A DNA stretch of 15,172 nt from CAYZWU01 sp964482235 (GTDB taxonomy: Bacteria > Planctomycetota > B15-G4 > CAYZWU01): assembly GCA_964482235.1 (NCBI GenBank), contig CAYZWU010000085.1:1-15172 (forward strand), written 5' to 3'. Below, one piece after another: positions 1-6,743 of this stretch. The notes under the pieces are model-generated. The model had not been told where the DNA came from. It did no database searches and worked only from the letters and a program-made list of their open reading frames with translations. Both the position numbers and the translations under genes were made by a program. The stretch's first letter is position 1, and each line of letters starts with the position of its first letter.

Positions 1-708
1 ATCGCCCCGGTCAGCCACGCGGTGCAGCAGGAAGTAGATGAAGGCCCAGGCCTGGGAGTAGTGCAGATCGCGGCTCCCTCTCTCGTAGAAAGCCGCCGGA
101 CCGAGGTCGAGGAAGTCCCGCAGCGGGATCAGGCCGCCTTCGAGAGCGGCGCGCTTCACGCTCTTCAGATGCTCCACCGCGATCTCGCCGGGGATCATGG
201 CATCCTCCCCCACGGCCGACCATCCCAGATACGAGGCCAGGCCCTCGTTCAGCCAGGGCGGCGGCAGTCCGCCAAAAGACTCGACGATGAAGTGGTGCGC
301 CATCTCGTGCAGCAGCAGCCCCAGATCGGGCTGCGTGTTGAACTCGATCCGCGGCGGATCGAGGCGGAAGAGCGCGGGGTATTCATCCTCGCCAGGCACC
401 CCGACGAAGGTCGGATTCTGCTTCACCTTCACGGACAGGAAATCCATCTCCCCGGCCTCCACGCCGAAGAGCGACGAGTAGAGGGTGAAGATCTTGGCCA
501 CCCTGTCGGACAGCCTCTTCACGTCGGCCCAGTCGCCGTGGGTGACCACGGAGAAGGGCGCCTCCCCGTTGTTGTCCATGGTCGGCGACCGGCATCCGGA
601 CAGCGAGGGAAGAAGAAGGATCCCCAGGAGGATGGAGACGGAGGCGAGGCCGCGTCCCGGCTGCCTCGGCGCGACTGTGGACGAAGGGGCGATCGCCGGC
701 ATGCTCAT
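1..708 (-). CDS. HExxH metallopeptidase-like lipoprotein, 3' end outside the window
   Basis: Reading the minus strand from ATG 708 gives 236 open codons to the window edge, so the C-terminus is missing. The N-terminus has a hydrophobic stretch (about residues 21-37) ending in the lipobox LSGC with Cys39, which predicts a lipid-anchored envelope protein. HEMAH at 134-138 followed by NEG with Glu155 (third ligand 17 residues after the second His) matches the gluzincin zinc-peptidase pattern HExxH...E. The segment PPWLNEGLASYLG is typical of peptidase-MA/DUF1570-like bacterial proteins. The predicted role is a zinc-dependent endopeptidase on the periplasmic or outer surface; the substrate is unknown. 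Its ATG overlaps the TGA of the upstream kinase gene (ATGA, 708-705), so the two are probably translationally coupled. The codon ATG 702 is an alternative start two residues later. The metallopeptidase fold is fairly secure, the precise family less so. Confidence 0.82.
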   Translation of the reverse strand, partial: MSMPAIAPSSTVAPRQPGRGLASVSILLGILLLPSLSGCRSPTMDNNGEAPFSVVTHGDWADVKRLSDRVAKIFTLYSSLFGVEAGEMDFLSVKVKQNPTFVGVPGEDEYPALFRLDPPRIEFNTQPDLGLLLHEMAHHFIVESFGGLPPPWLNEGLASYLGWSAVGEDAMIPGEIAVEHLKSVKRAALEGGLIPLRDFLDLGPAAFYERGSRDLHYSQAWAFIYFLLHRVADRGD

Positions 709-1916
709 TCCTGATCGGACGCCGGCAGCCGGATGGCAACGGTTGTTCCCTCCCCCGCTTCGGAGGAGAGCCCCACGACGCCGTTGTGCTGATCGATGAT
801 CTGCTTCACGATGGGCAGGCCAAGCCCCGTTCCCTTTCCCTCGGCCTTGGTGGTGAAGAAGGGATCGAAGATCCTGTGCCGGATGCCGGGCGCGATCCCG
901 GGTCCCGTATCGGAGATCACCATCTCCACGAAACCGTCGACAGCGGCGCGGCGGCACCCGATGGTGAGCCGCCCTCCCGACTCCATGGCGTGAGCCGCAT
1001 TGATTTCCAGGTTGCGCACCACCTGCTCGAGGAGGTTGATGTCGCCGCTCACCGACGGCAAGCCATCCTCGTGCTCCCGCCTGATCTCGATCCGCTTGAG
1101 AACGCCGCTCACAACGAGCGTTTCCGTGGTCCTGTCGAGAAGGGCCGGCAGGTCGACGACGCTCAGCTGCGGCTTCGTGGGACGGCTCAGGGAGAGCAGG
1201 TTCTCGCCGTGGTTGGCGATCTTTTCCACCTGGCTGAGGAAGAGGCCGGACACCTGGCTGACCCTGTCCGGATCGGCGGGGCTGGAACACAGCTCCCTTG
1301 CCTGGAGGAGAAGCCCTCCCACGATGTTGTTGAGCTCGTGCCCGATGCTGCCCGCGATGATGCCGAGGGTGGCCTGCTTCTCCGACTGGATCAGGCGCTC
1401 GTGCGCTTCGTGGAGCTTCGAGATGTCCTTGTAGATCAGGGAGATCATGTAGATCTTCCCGGATGAATCCATGATCGGCGTGGCGCTGATCAGGACCCTG
1501 CGGGGCTTGCCCGCCTTCGAGTGGCGGACCGTTTCGAGCGAACGGATCGTCCCGCCGTTGTACGTTTCCCGCGTGAAGGCCAGGGCTTCCTTCCGCACAT
1601 CATCGCCGGCGATCAGGTCGTCGATGTTCTTCCCCAGGGCCTCCTTTTCCGTGTAGCCGAAGATCTCGGTGGCCGCATGGTTCCACGAGGCGACCGAGCA
1701 CTCCTCGTCGAGGGTGACGATGGCGTCGGCTGCGTCCTCCACGATAGTGCGGTGGAGGTGCTCCGACTCGCGGAGCTCGCGGGTCATGTCGGCGAAAAGC
1801 TCACCCAGTTTCTTCGCGTAGAGGTCGAGCTCCGCCTCGTAATCGCGGTGCCGGGCATTCTGCATGTCCAGCCGCTTCAGGCCCGCGGACCTTCCCTTTT
1901 TCTTCTTGCCTGCCAT
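705..1916 (-). CDS. Soluble PAS-domain sensor histidine kinase
   Basis: This 403-aa protein is a two-component sensor kinase without membrane segments, so it probably senses a cytoplasmic signal. A lysine-rich start (AGKKKKGR) and a helical, probably coiled-coil stretch (about 25-55) precede a PAS domain (about 50-168, with WNHAATEIFGYT and a PAC-like end). The HisKA segment contains SIGHELNN with phospho-acceptor His193. The HATPase domain shows the N box NLEINAAHA (Asn306), the G1 box DTGPGIAPG, the F box FDPFFTT and the G2 box GKGTGLGL. No receiver domain is attached and no response regulator is in the window. I chose ATG 1916 over ATG 1928 because GGAG lies six bases upstream of it; the longer form would add MEPL. 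The gene is followed by a coupled lipoprotein-peptidase gene, an unusual partner that could be a regulated target or part of the sensing pathway (inference). Confidence 0.9.
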   Translation of the reverse strand: MAGKKKKGRSAGLKRLDMQNARHRDYEAELDLYAKKLGELFADMTRELRESEHLHRTIVEDAADAIVTLDEECSVASWNHAATEIFGYTEKEALGKNIDDLIAGDDVRKEALAFTRETYNGGTIRSLETVRHSKAGKPRRVLISATPIMDSSGKIYMISLIYKDISKLHEAHERLIQSEKQATLGIIAGSIGHELNNIVGGLLLQARELCSSPADPDRVSQVSGLFLSQVEKIANHGENLLSLSRPTKPQLSVVDLPALLDRTTETLVVSGVLKRIEIRREHEDGLPSVSGDINLLEQVVRNLEINAAHAMESGGRLTIGCRRAAVDGFVEMVISDTGPGIAPGIRHRIFDPFFTTKAEGKGTGLGLPIVKQIIDQHNGVVGLSSEAGEGTTVAIRLPASDQE

Positions 1917-2102
1917 CAAGGGCTCCATCTCGCAACCCGGGATCGAGCACCCGGATCCATCTGAAACGGAATAACGCCCATTCTCTGTAACGTGAATGAA
2001 AACCGCAATGAAAATGAGGTCTTACGGCCGAATCGGCGTCCCTGCACGGACAGGGGGACCGATCTTTGCCAATTACCCATCATTCTTCCATGAAACACCC
2101 GG
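1917..2102. other. Intergenic region upstream of the kinase gene, with AT-rich direct repeats
   Basis: No convincing gene lies here. It is the upstream region of the minus-strand kinase gene and of the divergent plus-strand gene at 2219. The octamer AATGAAAA occurs twice, at 1995-2002 and 2007-2014, with a 12-base period in an AT-rich pocket of a GC-rich genome. This could be a tandem protein-binding site or upstream promoter element for the kinase gene. I could not pick a clear -35/-10 pair for the kinase on the minus strand. Confidence 0.35.
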
Positions 2103-2130
2103 TTGTCTTTCGGAAGGATTGGTGTATACT
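2103..2130 (+). promoter_or_regulatory. Sigma-70-like promoter for the gene at 2219
   Basis: TTGTCT (2103-2108) and TATACT (2125-2130) are separated by 16 bases. They match the housekeeping -35 and -10 consensus at 4/6 and 5/6 positions. Transcription would start near 2137, leaving a leader of about 80 bases before the strong ribosome binding site GAGGAGG at 2204-2210. Confidence 0.55.
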
Positions 2131-2218
2131 GATCATTCCAGTTGATTTCAGCCTGAATCTACCGCTAGGTATTGTGTACTTTTTTCCAACCCATTAACCG
2201 ATCGAGGAGGCTTCTGTG

Positions 2219-3169
2219 ATGAAACTGATTTTCGGAATCGGGGCGGCCGCCCTGTTCCTGCTGTTCCTGGCTCCCGGCGCGGCCCTGGGGCAGAATGTCG
2301 TGCCCAACGGCGACTTCGAACTGCAGGACCTGGGCCTCTGGGAAATGACCGGCGACAACGGCTGGGTGAAGATCAAGGACTACGATGTCAACGGCAACGG
2401 CCAGATAACGTGGTGCTGGAAGAGAAAACCGGGCCTCAATTCCGGTCAACCGTTCGGGAACGGCGGTCTCAAGCAGGACGTCCACCTGATCGCCGGCGTC
2501 ACGTACGAGTTCAATGCGGACGTGGCCTACCTCTGCACCTGCTGAGGCGGTCTCAGTGACGGCGGTAACTACGACGTCACGATCAACGGGGTGTTGATCG
2601 CCAACGACAAATGCGGATACGTTCCGCAGAGCGTTCCCAAGAGAAACCACATTTCCGGAACCTATACGGCAACGGCGACCGGACCGCACACGCTCGAGTT
2701 CTACAACTACAGGAACGCCTCGGAGGAAAAGCTCTGGAATCACATCGACGATATCTCGCTCGTGCCGCAGAATCCTGATTTCTTCATCGAGGATGCGAAC
2801 ATCCCGATCTCGGGGGGCAGCGCACAGCTCACCCTCGACGCGGGACCGGCCCATGCGGGACAGAATTACCTTGTCCTGGCCAGCTTCGCGAGCCACCCGG
2901 GTCTCATGCTGGACGGGATTCTGATTCCCCTGAACACGGGTTTCCTCTTCAACTACTCCCTCTCCCAGAGGAACTCGGCCATGTTCCAGAACACCGAGGG
3001 CGTGCTCGACAGCCAGGGGCAGGCCACGGCTGTCTTCGACACCCAGGGAGCGGTGGATCCCAAGTACCTGGGCGTCCCGATCGTTTTCAGCTACGTGCTG
3101 CTCGACGGCCAGACCCAGAGACCGGTGAAATATGCTTCGTTCCCGGGGCTCGTGAATATCATTCCATGA
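2219..3169 (+). pseudogene. Secreted jelly-roll/CBM-like protein gene with an in-frame UGA at codon 109
   Basis: One reading frame runs from ATG 2219 to TGA 3167-3169 (316 positions) and is interrupted only by TGA at 2543-2545. Both halves are in the same frame, giving 108-residue and 207-residue parts. An annotation pipeline would probably split them into about 2216-2545 and 2591-3169. The start has GAGGAGG 8 bases upstream; GTG 2216 is an alternative. A Sec signal peptide (residues 1-24, ending ALG before Gln25) leads into NVVPNGDFE, a typical opening of secreted jelly-roll carbohydrate-binding-like modules (about 25-183). The C-terminal domain (about 185-316, from 2771) resembles the end of the SBBP protein at 11631. 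No catalytic residues are apparent. The UGA could be a nonsense mutation, a sequencing error, or a selenocysteine codon (CTC before it gives Cys106-x-x-UGA109). Binding or surface function is inferred. Confidence 0.7.
2542..2580 (+). promoter_or_regulatory. Hairpins at the internal UGA, possible SECIS-like element
   Basis: Two adjacent stems surround the internal UGA (2543-2545). CTGAG 2542-2546 pairs with CTCAG 2552-2556 over a 5-base loop, and GTGACG 2556-2561 pairs perfectly with CGTCAC 2575-2580 over a 13-base loop that begins with G and contains GGT. The second loop starts 17 bases after the UGA, which falls in the general range described for bacterial SECIS elements. The stem is short and the sequence GC-rich, so chance is a serious alternative. 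Confidence 0.25.
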
Positions 3170-3224
3170 CCGGACGGCAAGGGCGCGCTGATTGACAGCA
3201 ATCCCTGCCAGGTCCGAATAAGAC

Positions 3225-3264
3225 AACAAGAGAGGCTCTGCGAGCAGGGCCTCTCTTGTTTTTT
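3225..3264 (+). terminator. Strong intrinsic terminator after the 2219 gene
   Basis: Bases 3225-3240 pair with 3245-3260 in a 16-bp stem (one T-G wobble at 3237/3248) closed by the tetraloop CGAG. The stem runs into a six-T tract at 3259-3264. It ends the transcript of the secreted protein gene and isolates it from the cysE-cysK operon. Confidence 0.9.
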
Positions 3265-3283
3265 GGACAGAACATGCTATTCA
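3256..3283 (+). promoter_or_regulatory. Weak candidate promoter for cysE-cysK
   Basis: TTGTTT (3256-3261) lies 16 bases before TATTCA (3278-3283), which has an extended -10 TG at 3275-3276. The match is poor and the -35 overlaps the terminator tail. It is the only plausible pair I see in the 220-base gap, and the leader to ATG 3390 would be about 100 bases. No recognisable riboswitch was seen in that leader. Confidence 0.25.
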
Positions 3284-3389
3284 AGCCGGCAGATCCACTC
3301 AGTAACGCCGACATTCGACAGGCCGGCTCGAAAGTCGCTCCGCGTTCGCATTTCAAGGGCGGCCCGTCAGCCACAAGGAGAACCCGGCA

Positions 3390-4376
3390 ATGGGAACCAG
3401 GACAGAGAGAGAGGAGCTTCCCCGCCTCTGCGCGAGGGGGCATCACGCGATCGAGGACGATCCGTACAAGAAGAAGATCCCGGGGATCGTGGAAGCCGTT
3501 CTCGAGAGCCTCGAGGAGGAGAATTCGCCGGACCACGTCGGCTATCCCATGATCCCGTCGCAGGAGTCGCTCCTGAAGATCGTGGATCTCTACATGACGA
3601 TCATGATGCCCGGCTATTACGGCAACCAGACGGTGGACTGGGCGAACATCCGCTTCTACATGGGCGACCAGATCAACAGGCTCTACACGATCCTCAACAA
3701 CCAGATCCACAACTGCTTCATGCACGAGTGCCGCGTCCCCAAGGCCAACTGCGCGGACTGCGCGGCCAAGGGGGCCGAGAAGACCCTCGAGTTCCTGGAG
3801 AAGATCCCGCGGCTCCGCACCGTTCTGGCCATGGACGTGAAGGCTGCCTACCAGGGGGATCCGGCGGCCAAGAGCTCCGAGGAGATCATCTTCTGCTACC
3901 CCGGATTGCGGGCCGTGACCCTTTACCGGTTCGCCCACGAGCTCTTCCTGCAGGGTGTGCCGATCCTTCCCCGCATGCTCTCGGAGTATGCCCATTCCCT
4001 CAGCGGCTGCGACATCCATCCCGGAGCCGAGATCGGGGCGCCCTTCTTCGTCGACCATGGCACCGGCGTGGTGATCGGCGAAACGGCGGTGATCGGAAAG
4101 AACGTCCGGCTCTACCAGGGAGTGACCCTGGGCGGCCTGAACTTCCACAGCGACAGCAACGGCAAGCTAATCCGCGACAGCAAGCGCCACCCCACGGTGG
4201 AGGACGACTGCGTCATCTACGCCGGGGCGACGATCCTGGGCGGCGAGACCGTGGTGGGAAAGGGATCAATCATCGGCGGCAACGTCTGGCTCACCCACTC
4301 CGTGCCGCCGGGATCCAAGGTGGTGGCCCGGATCGTCGAATCGACAATCAAATCCGATAATGGAGAAAATACATGA
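3390..4376 (+). CDS. cysE: Serine O-acetyltransferase with extended N-terminus
   Basis: The enzyme transfers acetyl from acetyl-CoA to L-serine to make O-acetylserine, the first step of cysteine synthesis. The C-terminal half (about 200-315) is a left-handed beta-helix of hexapeptide repeats with the family signature DIHPGAEIG...FFVDHGTGVVIGETAVIG; His210 and His223 match the catalytic and serine-binding histidines of CysE. Then come VTLGG and a PPGS turn. At 328 aa it is longer than E. coli CysE (273). The helical N-terminal part contains four clustered cysteines (109, 114, 121, 124), which could bind a metal or form disulfides. The C-terminus is NGENT, lacking the terminal Ile that CysE usually inserts into the CysK active site. 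AAGGAG sits 9 bases before ATG 3390. The stop overlaps the cysK start (ATGA, 4373-4376). Confidence 0.93.
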   Translation: MGTRTEREELPRLCARGHHAIEDDPYKKKIPGIVEAVLESLEEENSPDHVGYPMIPSQESLLKIVDLYMTIMMPGYYGNQTVDWANIRFYMGDQINRLYTILNNQIHNCFMHECRVPKANCADCAAKGAEKTLEFLEKIPRLRTVLAMDVKAAYQGDPAAKSSEEIIFCYPGLRAVTLYRFAHELFLQGVPILPRMLSEYAHSLSGCDIHPGAEIGAPFFVDHGTGVVIGETAVIGKNVRLYQGVTLGGLNFHSDSNGKLIRDSKRHPTVEDDCVIYAGATILGGETVVGKGSIIGGNVWLTHSVPPGSKVVARIVESTIKSDNGENT

Positions 4377-5290
4377 AACCCGTCACGAATATAACGGAGC
4401 TCGTGGGCCGAACCCCGGTGGTCCGGCTCGGCAGGATGCCCTCGAGCGGATCCGCCGAGGTCTACGTGAAGATCGAGTCCTTCAATCCTTCGGGAAGCGT
4501 GAAGGACAGGATCGCCCTGGCCATGATCGAGCAGGCCGAGAAGGACGGTCTGCTCGACGAGAAGACGACCATCATCGAGCCGACGAGCGGCAACACGGGA
4601 ATCGGGCTGGCCATGGTGGCCGCGGCCCGCGGCCTGAAGCTCGTCCTGGTCATGCCCGACACGATGAGCCTGGAGAGACGGCAGATGCTCACGGCCCTCG
4701 GAGCCGAGCTCGTTCTCACGCCGGGCGAGAAGGGGATGCCGGGCGCCCTCGAAAAGGCCGGGGAGCTGGCATCGAAGATCAAGCCGTCGTTCATCCCCCA
4801 GCAGTTCGAGAATCCAGCCAATCCGGGCGTGCATCGCCGGACCACGGCCGTGGAGATCAAGGAAGCCTTTGGCGCGAGCCTCGACGCCTTCGTGGCCGGA
4901 GTGGGAACGGGCGGCACGATCACCGGCGTGGGCGAGGTGCTGAAAGCCGAGAACCCCGACCTGCTCGTCGTGGCCGTGGAGCCCGAGGACAGCCCCGTCC
5001 TGTCGGGCGGGAAGCCCGGACCGCACAAGATCCAGGGGGTTGGCGCGGGATTCATCCCCGATGTCCTGAACAGGGCCGTGCTGGATGAGGTCATTCAGGT
5101 TGGGGTCGACGACGCCTTCGCCGCCGCTCGACGGCTGGCGCGGGAGGAAGGAATCGTGGCCGGCATCTCCAGCGGCGCCAACTGCCACGCAGCCCTCGAG
5201 GTGGCCGGGAGGCTCGGGCCGGGACGCAAGGTCCTCACCATCGTCTGCGATACGGGGGAGCGGTACCTTTCCACTCCGCTCTTTCAGTAG
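4373..5290 (+). CDS. cysK: Cysteine synthase (O-acetylserine sulfhydrylase), CysK type
   Basis: This PLP enzyme makes cysteine from O-acetylserine and sulfide, directly using the product of the upstream gene. At 305 aa it has normal family length. The PLP lysine is Lys44 in NPSGSVKDR; the substrate loop TSGNTG is at 71-76; the phosphate-binding loop GTGGT is at 178-182; the cofactor-ring serine lies in GISSGAN (264-270); and the C-terminus has the usual DTGERYLST. The segment QQFENPANPGVH favours CysK over CysM, although the two are close relatives. GGAG at 4362-4365 lies 7 bases before the ATG, and the ATGA overlap with cysE implies translational coupling and equal expression. The stop at 5288-5290 is followed within six bases by a long inverted repeat. 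Confidence 0.95.
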   Translation: MKPVTNITELVGRTPVVRLGRMPSSGSAEVYVKIESFNPSGSVKDRIALAMIEQAEKDGLLDEKTTIIEPTSGNTGIGLAMVAAARGLKLVLVMPDTMSLERRQMLTALGAELVLTPGEKGMPGALEKAGELASKIKPSFIPQQFENPANPGVHRRTTAVEIKEAFGASLDAFVAGVGTGGTITGVGEVLKAENPDLLVVAVEPEDSPVLSGGKPGPHKIQGVGAGFIPDVLNRAVLDEVIQVGVDDAFAAARRLAREEGIVAGISSGANCHAALEVAGRLGPGRKVLTIVCDTGERYLSTPLFQ

Positions 5291-5295
5291 AAAGG

Positions 5296-5402
5296 GGATA
5301 CCGAGCCCGCGCAATCTCCGCCACTTAGACGATACTGAGCCCGCGCTATCTCGGCTACCCTCCTCTCGTCTAAGTGGCGGAGATTGCGCGGGCTCGGTAT
5401 CC
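5296..5402. repeat. Perfect 37-bp inverted repeat with a third diverged copy in the loop
   Basis: Bases 5296-5332 are the exact reverse complement of 5366-5402 (37 of 37). The 33-base loop contains a further direct copy: 5331-5361 matches 5297-5327 at 24 of 31 positions, sharing GAGCCCGCGC. The element fills the whole gap between cysK (stop 5290) and the convergent htrA gene (stop 5405-5403), abutting the htrA stop codon. It has no T-tract, so it is not a classical terminator, but as RNA it would form a very stable hairpin on either strand. It could stop transcription from both sides, protect 3' mRNA ends, or be a mobile palindromic unit of the REP or MITE kind. An assembly palindrome is the main technical alternative. 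Confidence 0.9.
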
Positions 5403-6569
5403 TCAGTTGATGCTCTGAAGAACGACGGGCACTTCCATCACCCTGCCGTCCCTGCGGATCTTCAGCAGGACCCTGTCGCCGATCTTGTACTTGGACAGCT
5501 CGGTGGGAAGCTCGCTCGATTCGCGGATCCGAACCCCGTTCACCTCCAGGATGATGTCGCCCAGGATCGGCGTGCCGTCCCTGGCGCGGCTGCTCGGACG
5601 GAGGCCGGCGTTCGCGGCGGCGCTCCCGGACAGCACCGACTCGATCAGCACCCCGTCGCTCACCTGAAGGGCGAGGGCATGCTCCTTCCTGAAAACATAG
5701 ATGCCGAGCCCGGGTCGACCCACCTCGCCGTTGCGGATGATCTGCGGTACGGCCCAGTTGACCGTATCGACGGGCACGGCGAAGCCGATCCCGTAGGCGG
5801 CGCGCGCCGCGTCGCCGAAGGTCGAGCCCACCGGATTCATGATCGACGTGTTGACCCCGATCAGCCGGCCGGCGCTGTCGAGGAGGGGCCCGCCCGAGTT
5901 GCCCGGATTGATCGCCGCATCGGTCTGGATCACGTCCTCGATCGCCCGGCCCGAGACGGAGGGGATCCTCCGGCCGAGAGCGCTGACCACGCCCGTCGTG
6001 AGCGTGTGGTCGAGTCCGAAGGGGTTGCCGATGGCGAAGACCTTCTGCCCCACCCGGAGATCATCGGAGCTCCCGACGGGAATCGGCTTCAGAAGCCGGC
6101 TCGGCGCATCGATGTGCAGGACCGCCAGGTCGAGGTCCTCGGCGCCCCCCACGTACCTCGCCTTCCACCGGCTGCCGTCGTCGAGCGTCACCACGGCGGT
6201 GTCCGCCTCCATCAGGACGTGGTAGTTGGTGACGATCCGCCCCTTGGAATCCCAGATGATGCCGGACCCCGTGCCGCTCGGCGTCTCGAGGGCGTTCAGC
6301 CCGAGGACGCTTCTTTCCACTTGCATGGTGGTGATGTAGACCACCGAGGGCGCCACGGATTCGAAGAGAGTGATGGTGGTCTTCTCGTCGCCTGCCAGAT
6401 CGCCCCGGGCCGTGACGGCGCGCGGCTCGTAATCGGGGTCGTGGAGCGGCTCTTCCCTGAAGAAGACCCACCAGCAGACAAAGGCCCCGAAAAGCACGAT
6501 GGCAAGAAGCGGAATCGTTCCCAGTAGGCTTGCATGCCGGTCTTTTCTCGGTTCTTGATCCAAGTACAT
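5403..6569 (-). CDS. htrA: Membrane-anchored HtrA/DegS-like serine protease with one PDZ domain
   Basis: This 388-aa protein is an envelope quality-control or stress-signalling serine endopeptidase. A single membrane segment (about 16-37) anchors it with the rest in the periplasm. The chymotrypsin-like domain carries the triad His117 (TNYHVL), Asp147 (DLDLAVL) and Ser225 (NPGNSGGPLL), with the oxyanion loop intact. One PDZ domain follows (about 285-383, with GLGIYV near its start and GDIILEVNG). One anchor, one protease and one PDZ domain match the DegS arrangement better than DegP, which has two PDZ domains; whether it cleaves an anti-sigma factor here is unknown and none is in the window. 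The ATG at 6569 has only a weak upstream purine stretch. It converges on cysK across the inverted repeat and diverges from the ABC transporter genes. Confidence 0.95.
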   Translation of the reverse strand: MYLDQEPRKDRHASLLGTIPLLAIVLFGAFVCWWVFFREEPLHDPDYEPRAVTARGDLAGDEKTTITLFESVAPSVVYITTMQVERSVLGLNALETPSGTGSGIIWDSKGRIVTNYHVLMEADTAVVTLDDGSRWKARYVGGAEDLDLAVLHIDAPSRLLKPIPVGSSDDLRVGQKVFAIGNPFGLDHTLTTGVVSALGRRIPSVSGRAIEDVIQTDAAINPGNSGGPLLDSAGRLIGVNTSIMNPVGSTFGDAARAAYGIGFAVPVDTVNWAVPQIIRNGEVGRPGLGIYVFRKEHALALQVSDGVLIESVLSGSAAANAGLRPSSRARDGTPILGDIILEVNGVRIRESSELPTELSKYKIGDRVLLKIRRDGRVMEVPVVLQSIN

Positions 6570-6743
6570 CTCTATTTCGAATCCTGTTCAGAGGGTTCCA
6601 CTTCGCTACTCCATTCTACTCGAATCCTCGATGGAAGTAACCTCTGTTGCCGCGCTTGACTCGACCTCTCGATCATGATAAGGGTCAATGAAGCCCGCGG
6701 CCGAGAGGAACAGGAATCCGCCGGGCGGAAAGGCCGAGCTCAG
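6570..6743. promoter_or_regulatory. Divergent intergenic region between htrA and the ABC exporter
   Basis: This 174-base gap must serve both directions. For htrA on the minus strand, TAGAAT (6618-6613) is a 5/6 match to a -10 box without a clear -35. For the exporter, TTGACT (6656-6661) is a good -35, followed 15 bases later by the weak GATAAG (6677-6682). If that plus-strand promoter is real, transcription starts after ATG 6675, which supports translation of the ATPase from ATG 6744. Exact start sites are uncertain. Confidence 0.35.

Noticed and set aside
2543..2545. UGA read as an ordinary amino acid by a changed genetic code
   Set aside because: Several other genes here end in TGA at the expected family length (kinase, cysE, htrA, second permease), so general UGA reassignment is unlikely.
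5296..5402. CRISPR array
   Set aside because: There are only two direct copies, diverged from each other and with almost no spacer, plus one inverted copy; no cas gene is near.
5085..6527. Plus-strand open frame running from cysK through the inverted repeat and across htrA
   Set aside because: It lies out of frame in cysK and antisense to a protease with an intact catalytic triad; its translation has no recognisable domain.
6675..6743. Longer start for the ABC ATPase (ATG 6675)
   Set aside because: The added 23 residues are not part of the ATPase domain, there is no ribosome binding site before it, and it overlaps the likely promoter.
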